Origin: CAYYNP01 sp964472545
Lineage (GTDB): Bacteria; Planctomycetota; Planctomycetia; Pirellulales; Thermoguttaceae
Direction of reading: 5' to 3'
DNA: 29,161 nt
Assembly (NCBI GenBank): GCA_964472545.1
Contig: CAYYNP010000103.1
Coordinates: forward strand, 1 to 29,161
The notes beneath the pieces were generated by a model, which was not told where the DNA came from, did no database searches, and saw only the letters and a program-made list of their open reading frames with translations. This document shows positions 23,413-29,161 of the stretch, one piece after another (within the stretch, counting starts at the first letter, position 1; each line of letters starts with the position of its first letter). The position numbers and the translations under genes were made by a program.

Positions 23413-26400
23413 ATGAGAACGTGGCGAAAGCGAATGCCGGTCGGATTGTTGATCTTGTCGATGTTGTCGGTGACCGTTGTCGAGGCGGCCCCCAACGAAC
23501 TGGAGCAACTGAACCCCGCGGCCACGCGTCGGGCCATCAAGGATCTGGTGCAGACGTACGGGCCGAAGTACCGCGGCGGGGCCGAGTTTCTCAAACAGAT
23601 GGACCGGTTCGACCGCGAAATCGCCGCGATTGAAGAAGCGGTGGCAGGCGGCGACAAGAAGGCCGCCGAGAAGATTCCCGAACTGGCCGGTCGCTTCCGC
23701 ACGTTCCGCGAAAAGGCCCTGTTGGCCAATCCGCTGCTGGACTTCGACAAGCTGCTGATCTTGCGCCGCAAGGCAAACAACCGTTTGGGCCTGCCGCAGA
23801 ACTGGCAGGGCAACTGTGCCTTGCCGAAGAACGGCTACGAGAACGAGATCGCCGTGCTCTCGCCGGTCACGCCCGAGGGTAGCCTGACCACGCTCTACAA
23901 GCCGGAGGGCGGCCTGTTCGTCGGCGACGTCGATCTTCACTTCGACGCTAAGAAGATGCTCTTCTCGATGCCCGGCACCGCCAACCGCTGGCAGATTTGG
24001 GAGATCGGTGCCGACGGTTCCGGCCTGCGGCAGGTGACCACCGGCGAGCACGCCGACGTGGACAACTACGACGCCTGTTACCTGCCCGACGGACGGATCA
24101 TCTTCGGCTCGACCCGCTGCTTCCACGGCGTGCCCTGCGTGGGCGGCAACAACACGGTGGCCAACCTGTTCATCATGGATAACCAGGGCGGCAGCGTGCG
24201 GCAGCTCTGTTTCGACCAGGATCACGACTGGTGCCCGGTGGTGTTGAACAACGGCCGAGTGCTCTACGCCCGCTGGGAGTATTCCGACTCGCCGCACTAC
24301 TTCACGCGGCTGCTGTTCAGCATGAACCCGGACGGCACGAACCAGATGGAGTACTATGCCAGCAACTCGATGTGGCCGAACTCGACGTTCTACGCCCGGC
24401 CGATTCCGGATCATCCCACGAAGATCGTGGCGGTGATCTCCGGGCATCACGGCGTGCCGCGGATGGGCGAGTTGCTGGTCTTCGACCCGGCCCGCGGACG
24501 CCACCAAGCCGAAGGGGCCGTGCAGCGTATCCCCGGCTACGGCAAGAAGGTCGAGCCGAGGATCGCCGACGGGCTGGTCAACGGCTCGTGGCCGAAGTTC
24601 CTGCACCCGTATCCGCTGAGCGAAAACTACTTCCTGGTCTCCTGCCAGCCGCACTCGAAGGCCCTCTGGGGGCTGTATCTGGTCGACACGTTCGACAACA
24701 TGCTGCTGCTGCGCGAGGAGCCGGGCTACGTCTACTTCGAGCCGGTGCCGTTGAAGACGACGCCCACCCCGCCGGCCGTGCCCGACCGGATCGATCTGCG
24801 CCGCAAGGACGCGCTCGTCTACCTCTCCGACGTCTACTTTGGCAAGGGGCTGCAAGACGTGCCGCGGGGCACCGTCAAGCAGTTGCGGGTGTACGAGTTC
24901 CACTTCGCCTATCCGCGGATGGGCGGCCATATCAACATCGGCATCGACGGCCCGTGGGATGCCCGGCGGATCCTCGGTACCGTGCCGGTGGAGCAAGACG
25001 GTTCGGCCAGTTTCCGCGTACCGGCCAACACGCCGATCGCCGTGCAACCGCTGGACGAAGACGGCCGGTCGCTGCAAGTGATGAGGAGTTGGTTTACGGC
25101 CATGCCGGGCGAAACGCTTTCGTGTGTCGGCTGTCACGAAAGTCAGAACTCCACGCCGCCAACGCGAGGGGCCGTGGCATTTAACCGTGCGCCGTCGCGA
25201 ATCGAGCCCTGGTACGGCCCCGCACGTGGTTTCGGTTTCAAGCGCGAAGTGCAGCCGGTGTTGGACAAATACTGCATCGGCTGTCACGACGGCACGAAGC
25301 CCGACCGGCCGAACTTTGCCGTCGACGGCCCGGGCAAGTTCCGCAACTTCACACCGTCGTACGTAGCTTTGCACCCCTACGTGCGGCGGCCGGGACCGGA
25401 AAGCGATTACTTCATGCAGAAGCCGCTGGAGTTCCACGCCGGCACTAGCGAACTGATCCAGATGCTCGAGAAGGGCCACCATAACGTGAAACTCGACGCC
25501 GAGGCCTGGGACCGGCTGGTCACCTGGATCGACTTGAACGTGCCCGACCACGGCACCTGGCACGAACATCGCGGCATCGCCAGCGAATTCGACAAGCGGC
25601 GGCAGGAGATGCGGTCGCTTTACGCGGGCATCGACATGAACCCGGAGGAGATCGTCTTGCCCGATCAGCCGCCGGTCGAGTTTGTGAAGCCGCAGCCGGA
25701 GCCGAAGCGACCGGCGCTGAACTTGCGGGCGGCCGGCTGGCCCTTCGACGCCGCAGAGGCCCAAACGCGTCAGGCGGCCGCCGGCGAGCCGACCGAGATG
25801 CAAATCGAACTGGCCGAGGGCGTCAGCCTCGACATGACGTTGATCCCCGCCGGCGAGTTTGTCATCGGTGGGGCCGACGGAGCCGTCGACGAGTATCCGT
25901 CGGCGAAGGTGCGGGTCGAACGGCCGTTCTACATGGGCAAGTTCGAGATCACCAACGCCCAGTACTCGTTGTTCGATGCCACGCACGACAGCGCCTACAT
26001 CAGCGTGCTGAACAAAGACCAAGGCAACCGCGGCGAGGCGGCCAACCGCCCGCGGCAGCCGGTGATTCGCGTGACCTGGGCCCGGGCGATGGCCTTTTGC
26101 CAGTGGCTCTCGGCGAAGACCGGCAAGAAGTTCACGCTGCCGACCGAGGCCCAATGGGAGTTTGCCTGCCGCGCCGGCACCGACACGCCTTTGAACTACG
26201 GCGACTGCGACGCCGACTTCGCCCGGCTGGCCAACCTGGCCGACCAGCGGGTGCATAGCCTCTGCCGCCGCGACTCGCCGAAGTGGATCCCCAACGCGCC
26301 GGCGGTCAACGACGGCTTGGTGATCAGTGGCGACGTGGGCCGCTACGAGCCCAACGCCTTTGGCCTTTGCGACATGCACGGCAACGTGGCCGAGTGGACC

Positions 26401-26601
26401 CGCACGGCCTATCGCCCCTACCCCTACGACCCGGCCGACGGCCGCGACGCCCCGCAGGCGACCGGCACCAAGTCGGTCCGCGGCGGTTCCTGGTACGATC
26501 GCCCCAAGCGAGCCCGCAGCGGCTTCCGGATGCACTATCAGCCGTGGCAGCGCGTGTATAATGTGGGTTTTCGGGTGGTGATGGAGGTGGAAGGGGAGTG
26601 A
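23413..26601 (+). CDS. Exported dihaem cytochrome c with HzsA-like propeller and C-terminal FGE-like domain
   Basis: 1062 residues from the ATG at 23413, which gives a clean signal peptide (MRTWRKRMPVGLLILSMLS, cleavage near VEA-A). The open frame continues upstream through repeat sequence, which I exclude. Residues 120-520 are a TolB/WD-like beta-propeller resembling the hydrazine-synthase alpha-like family of planctomycetes. Haem-c motifs CVGCH (571-575) and CIGCH (621-625) follow. Residues about 796-1062 are a formylglycine-generating-enzyme-like domain (MTLIPAGEF, LPTEAQWEFACRAGT, GLCDMHGNVAEW, VRGGSWYDR, GFRVV). The catalytic cysteine pair of true FGEs is absent from the GGSW...GFR stretch. 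It is probably periplasmic, with redox or substrate-binding roles. Hydrazine synthesis itself is not implied. Confidence 0.88.
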   Translation: MRTWRKRMPVGLLILSMLSVTVVEAAPNELEQLNPAATRRAIKDLVQTYGPKYRGGAEFLKQMDRFDREIAAIEEAVAGGDKKAAEKIPELAGRFRTFREKALLANPLLDFDKLLILRRKANNRLGLPQNWQGNCALPKNGYENEIAVLSPVTPEGSLTTLYKPEGGLFVGDVDLHFDAKKMLFSMPGTANRWQIWEIGADGSGLRQVTTGEHADVDNYDACYLPDGRIIFGSTRCFHGVPCVGGNNTVANLFIMDNQGGSVRQLCFDQDHDWCPVVLNNGRVLYARWEYSDSPHYFTRLLFSMNPDGTNQMEYYASNSMWPNSTFYARPIPDHPTKIVAVISGHHGVPRMGELLVFDPARGRHQAEGAVQRIPGYGKKVEPRIADGLVNGSWPKFLHPYPLSENYFLVSCQPHSKALWGLYLVDTFDNMLLLREEPGYVYFEPVPLKTTPTPPAVPDRIDLRRKDALVYLSDVYFGKGLQDVPRGTVKQLRVYEFHFAYPRMGGHINIGIDGPWDARRILGTVPVEQDGSASFRVPANTPIAVQPLDEDGRSLQVMRSWFTAMPGETLSCVGCHESQNSTPPTRGAVAFNRAPSRIEPWYGPARGFGFKREVQPVLDKYCIGCHDGTKPDRPNFAVDGPGKFRNFTPSYVALHPYVRRPGPESDYFMQKPLEFHAGTSELIQMLEKGHHNVKLDAEAWDRLVTWIDLNVPDHGTWHEHRGIASEFDKRRQEMRSLYAGIDMNPEEIVLPDQPPVEFVKPQPEPKRPALNLRAAGWPFDAAEAQTRQAAAGEPTEMQIELAEGVSLDMTLIPAGEFVIGGADGAVDEYPSAKVRVERPFYMGKFEITNAQYSLFDATHDSAYISVLNKDQGNRGEAANRPRQPVIRVTWARAMAFCQWLSAKTGKKFTLPTEAQWEFACRAGTDTPLNYGDCDADFARLANLADQRVHSLCRRDSPKWIPNAPAVNDGLVISGDVGRYEPNAFGLCDMHGNVAEWTRTAYRPYPYDPADGRDAPQATGTKSVRGGSWYDRPKRARSGFRMHYQPWQRVYNVGFRVVMEVEGE

Positions 26602-26611
26602 CGGGGTGAGG

Positions 26612-26641
26612 GGGTGACAAGGTGACCGGGTGACAAGGTGA
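26612..26641 (+). repeat. Short tandem repeat between the two cytochrome genes
   Basis: GGGTGACAAGGTGA occurs at 26612-26625 and 26628-26641 (16-base period), flanked by further GGGTGA-like units. It fills the 50-base gap before the next start codon, and its AAGGTGAGG end may serve as ribosome site. Confidence 0.8.
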
Positions 26642-26651
26642 GGCGGGTGCC

Positions 26652-28514
26652 ATGCGGTGGCTCGGGTCGATCGTGGTTGGCTTACTCGCCGTAGACCTCG
26701 GTGCGGCGGAGCCGGAGGCGTATCTCGGACCGGTGGCCGTGGTTGCGTCGAAGGATGCGCAGTGTCTCTATGTGGCCAATCACGACGCCCGGCAGATTGC
26801 GGTGGTGCGGCTTGCCGACGGCAGCGTGACCCGGCGGATTGCCGTTCCGGCCAAACCGACCGGCTTGGCGCTGAGTCCGAATGGGGCCAGGCTCTATGTA
26901 ACCTGTGCGGCACCGCAAAGCACGGTTTGTGTGATCGACGCCGGCTCGGGCAAGCGGCTCGGTTCGTTTGCGGCCGGACACACGGCCGGCGGCCCGGTTA
27001 TCTCGCCGGACGGACGGCGGCTGTACGTCTGCAACCGCTTCGACAACGACGTCTCGGTGTTCGAGTTGCCCGGCGGCAAGCAGATCGCCCGCGTCGCCGT
27101 GACCCGCGAGCCGGTTGCCGCGGCGGTATCGCCGGACGGGAAATCGATCGTGGTGGCCAACCACCTGCCGGCCGATCGGGCCGATATGTTCTTCGTGACT
27201 GCCGTGGTCAGCGTGATCGACGCGAAGTCGCTCGAAACGACCACCATCCGACTGCCCAACGGGGCCACCGGGCTGCGCGACGCCTGCATCTCGCCCGACG
27301 GGCGGTTCACCTACGTGACGCACATCGTCTCGAACTACGAACTGGTCCCCTCCCAGGTCGACAACGGCTGGACCAACACCAACGCGGTAAGCGTGATCGA
27401 CGTGGCCGAGCGGAAGCTTCTCAACACGGTCGGGCTCGACGACATGTACCTCGGCGCGGCCAACCCTTGGGGCGTCGGCCTCAGCGGCGACGGACGGTGG
27501 CTTTGCGTAGGGCACTACGGCACGCACGAATTGAGCCTGATCGATCTGCCGGGCACGCTGCGACGGCTGGGCGTGACCTCCGGCCTGGCGGGAGAATCGA
27601 TACCGGCCGAGTCTGACGTCCTTACGCCGCGATACGTCCGCCCGACCGTCAACGGCATCCCCAGTGGCATGGGCCTGTTGAAGGGCCTGCGGCAGCGGAT
27701 CGCCCTGCCGGGCCGCGGGCCGCGAGGGTTGGCCGTGGTCGGGTCGAAGGTCTACGTCGCGAGCTACTTCTCCGATACGCTGGAAGTGGTCAACATCAAA
27801 GACGGCGCCGGTACGCACGTGCAGACGATCGCCCTGGGTCCCACGCCGCGCCCCGATCGCCGACGCCGCGGCGAGATGCTCTTCGCCGACGCCACGATCT
27901 GCTATCAGCAGTGGCAGAGTTGCTCGAGCTGCCATCCCGACGCCCGGGCCGACGTGCTGAATTGGGACCTCCGCAACGACGGCGTGGGCAACCCGAAGAA
28001 CACCAAGAGCATGCTGCTGGCCCACCGCACGCCGCCGGCAATGTCGACCGGTATCCGGCCGTCGGCCGAAGTGGCCGTGCGATCTGGGATTCGGTTCACG
28101 CTCTTCAGCCATCGTCCGGAAGAGGAAGCGGCGGCCATCGACGCGTATCTGCAGTCGCTACGACCGGTGCCGAGCCCCCGGTTGGTTGACGGGCAACTGA
28201 GCGAATCGGCCCAGCGGGGCAAGCGGCTCTTCGAGAGCGAGCGGATCGGCTGCGCCCGCTGTCATCCGAGCCCGCTGTTTACCGACCTGAAGATGCACGA
28301 CGTGGGCACGCGGGGATCGTACGATTTCGGCAGCCGGTTCGACACGCCCGCGCTGATCGAGGTTTGGCGAACGGCTCCTTATCTGCACGATGGCCGCCAC
28401 ACGACGATCCGAGAGCTAGTCGTCGAAGGCCGTCATGGGCTGAGCCGCCGGCAGTTCGATACACTATCACCGAAAGAGATTGGAGATTTGGTGGAGTATG
28501 TGCTTTCCTTATAG
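26652..28514 (+). CDS. Exported YVTN beta-propeller protein with MauG/cytochrome-c-peroxidase-like dihaem domain
   Basis: 620 residues with a signal peptide (MRWLGSIVVGLLAVDLGAA). Residues 22-400 are a seven-bladed propeller built of YVTN-type units (CLYVANHDARQIAVV, RLYVCNRFDNDVSVFEL, VVSVIDAKS and similar). Haem-c motifs CSSCH (424-428) and CARCH (534-538) and the APYLHDGRHTTIRELV segment are typical of the MauG/cytochrome c peroxidase group, which oxidise substrates or reduce peroxide in the periplasm. It follows the HzsA-like cytochrome gene by 50 bases in the same direction and is likely co-expressed with it. The substrate is unknown. Confidence 0.9.
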   Translation: MRWLGSIVVGLLAVDLGAAEPEAYLGPVAVVASKDAQCLYVANHDARQIAVVRLADGSVTRRIAVPAKPTGLALSPNGARLYVTCAAPQSTVCVIDAGSGKRLGSFAAGHTAGGPVISPDGRRLYVCNRFDNDVSVFELPGGKQIARVAVTREPVAAAVSPDGKSIVVANHLPADRADMFFVTAVVSVIDAKSLETTTIRLPNGATGLRDACISPDGRFTYVTHIVSNYELVPSQVDNGWTNTNAVSVIDVAERKLLNTVGLDDMYLGAANPWGVGLSGDGRWLCVGHYGTHELSLIDLPGTLRRLGVTSGLAGESIPAESDVLTPRYVRPTVNGIPSGMGLLKGLRQRIALPGRGPRGLAVVGSKVYVASYFSDTLEVVNIKDGAGTHVQTIALGPTPRPDRRRRGEMLFADATICYQQWQSCSSCHPDARADVLNWDLRNDGVGNPKNTKSMLLAHRTPPAMSTGIRPSAEVAVRSGIRFTLFSHRPEEEAAAIDAYLQSLRPVPSPRLVDGQLSESAQRGKRLFESERIGCARCHPSPLFTDLKMHDVGTRGSYDFGSRFDTPALIEVWRTAPYLHDGRHTTIRELVVEGRHGLSRRQFDTLSPKEIGDLVEYVLSL

Positions 28515-28601
28515 TCGCCGCACTCCAAGGGCTCGCAGTATGCAAGCAAAGCTAGCAGTGGATGAGCGAACGATCTCTGCCCGGGCTGAATGCCAAGTCG
28601 A

Positions 28602-28898
28602 TTAGAGGACCTTGATCGCGTTGATCAGGTGGTCGGCACCGGGCACACCCATGGCGGCATGTTGGGCCAACTGCTTGCAGTAGTAGGTCTCGCAACGGCC
28701 GGTCAGCCGCACGCCTTCGGGATTGACCTCGACCGAAAGGTCTCGCACGCCACGGCCGGTCTCCTGCTGAACGGCCTCTTCGATCGAGGCGGCCAGTTCT
28801 TCGGCTTCCGCCAAAGTCTCCGGCAACGGCGATCCGTCCGGCAGACTTGCCCCCACGGCCCGCGAGGCGGCATCCGCCTCGGAATACGGTACTTCCAT
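28602..28898 (-). CDS. Small BON-domain protein
   Basis: 98 residues; GAGGAG lies just before the ATG at 28898. The C-terminal half (about 48-98: VRDLSVEVNPEGVRLTGRCETYYCKQLAQ and ending HLINAIKVL) fits a BON domain, a small alpha/beta fold that binds phospholipids or other proteins. The first 45 residues are acidic and helical. No signal peptide is seen. The protein encoded upstream (29051-29161) ends with a very similar BON segment, so the two are likely a tandem pair in one transcript. Confidence 0.75.
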   Translation of the reverse strand: MEVPYSEADAASRAVGASLPDGSPLPETLAEAEELAASIEEAVQQETGRGVRDLSVEVNPEGVRLTGRCETYYCKQLAQHAAMGVPGADHLINAIKVL

Positions 28899-29050
28899 GG
28901 GACTCTCCTCGGCCGGCTACGGCGGCCAGAATCCATTCGCCGAAACCGGCAGATTCGCCGGGGAACGTCCCTGTTCCCACAAGGTGCTCGTAATCTTGCC
29001 CCCTGCGGCCGTGCGGCTCGAGGCCCTGCGGCAAGCTCCGTCCGGTGTGT

Positions 29051-29161
29051 CTACTCGACACGGATCGTGTTTTGGACCTCGATCCCCTCGCAGACGGAGC
29101 GGACAACTTCCTGGGCCAACTGTTTGTGGTAGAAGCTGGAAACGGCGCCGGAGATCAGCAG
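29051..29161 (-). CDS. BON-domain protein, C-terminal end only (cut by window edge)
   Basis: The open frame runs from the window end to the TAG at 29053-29051 and reads 36 residues, including SGAVSSFYHKQLAQEVVRS and VQNTIRVE. This is the last strand-helix-strand of a BON domain and parallels LTGRCETYYCKQLAQ and INAIKVL of the next gene. The start lies outside the window. It is transcribed toward the other BON gene, 152 bases away. Confidence 0.7.
   Translation of the reverse strand: MLISGAVSSFYHKQLAQEVVRSVCEGIEVQNTIRVE

Noticed and set aside
25798..26601. Functional formylglycine-generating enzyme (sulfatase activator)
   Set aside because: The conserved cysteine pair near the C-terminus is missing, the domain is attached to an exported cytochrome and no sulfatase gene is nearby.
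23236..26913. Very long open frame on the minus strand opposite the cytochrome gene
   Set aside because: It is antisense to a gene with clear haem and FGE motifs. Its translation is rich in Arg, His, Val and Gly with no motif, as expected from the high-GC third codon positions of the real gene.

Overview
The window looks like a chromosome segment of a planctomycete, probably of the Pirellulales type, or a close relative known mainly from metagenomes. The reasons are the high GC content, a sigma factor with several extra N-terminal helix-turn-helix segments, large secreted proteins that join c-type haem motifs to beta-propeller or sulfatase-modifying-enzyme-like folds, and many short palindromic intergenic repeats. 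This taxonomic call is an inference. No rRNA, tRNA, CRISPR array, transposase or phage gene was seen.

Bases 1-9630 form the most distinctive part: a redox and signalling locus made of two converging gene groups. The plus-strand group encodes a macro-domain protein, a NarI/DsrM-like membrane cytochrome b, an HdrD/DsrK-like iron-sulfur protein fused to a response-regulator receiver domain, a histidine kinase with two cysteine-bearing PAS domains, and a single-domain response regulator. The minus-strand group encodes a second DsrM-like membrane protein and a second DsrK-like iron-sulfur protein that overlap by ATGA. A divergent MerR-type regulator with a cysteine-rich 'two-CW'-like tail sits at the left edge. 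A nearly identical 29-base sequence lies in the promoter of both groups (711-739 and 9094-9122), so they are probably co-regulated, most simply by the MerR protein. Just beyond the second promoter is a decayed, frameshifted copy of the iron-sulfur/receiver fusion (about 9215-9626). The reading I favour is a membrane system that senses quinone or thiol redox state and couples electron transfer to phosphorelay signalling; this is inference.

Bases 9809-13092 hold a small surface-glycan or phospho-alcohol modification cluster: a LicD/fukutin-like transferase, a cytidylyltransferase-methyltransferase fusion, another methyltransferase-like protein and a convergent glycosyltransferase. Bases 13456-19905 carry mostly housekeeping or lineage-specific genes: a membrane protein of unknown function, acpS, a secreted protein of unknown function, the multi-HTH sigma-70 family factor with a long leader, a YqeG-type HAD phosphatase and a family 2 glycosyltransferase.

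Bases 20011-22863 encode a large NACHT NTPase of the STAND class, possibly a defence or signalling protein, carrying an in-frame palindromic repeat insertion. Bases 23413-28514 encode two large exported c-type cytochrome proteins: a hydrazine-synthase-alpha-like propeller/dihaem protein with a C-terminal FGE-like domain, and a YVTN propeller with a MauG-like dihaem domain. Two BON-domain small proteins, the second cut by the window end, close the segment on the minus strand.

Palindromic elements of at least four kinds occur at 1-52, 2218-2295, 4108-4343, 6295-6381, 18962-19042, 20746-20800 and 22905-23097.
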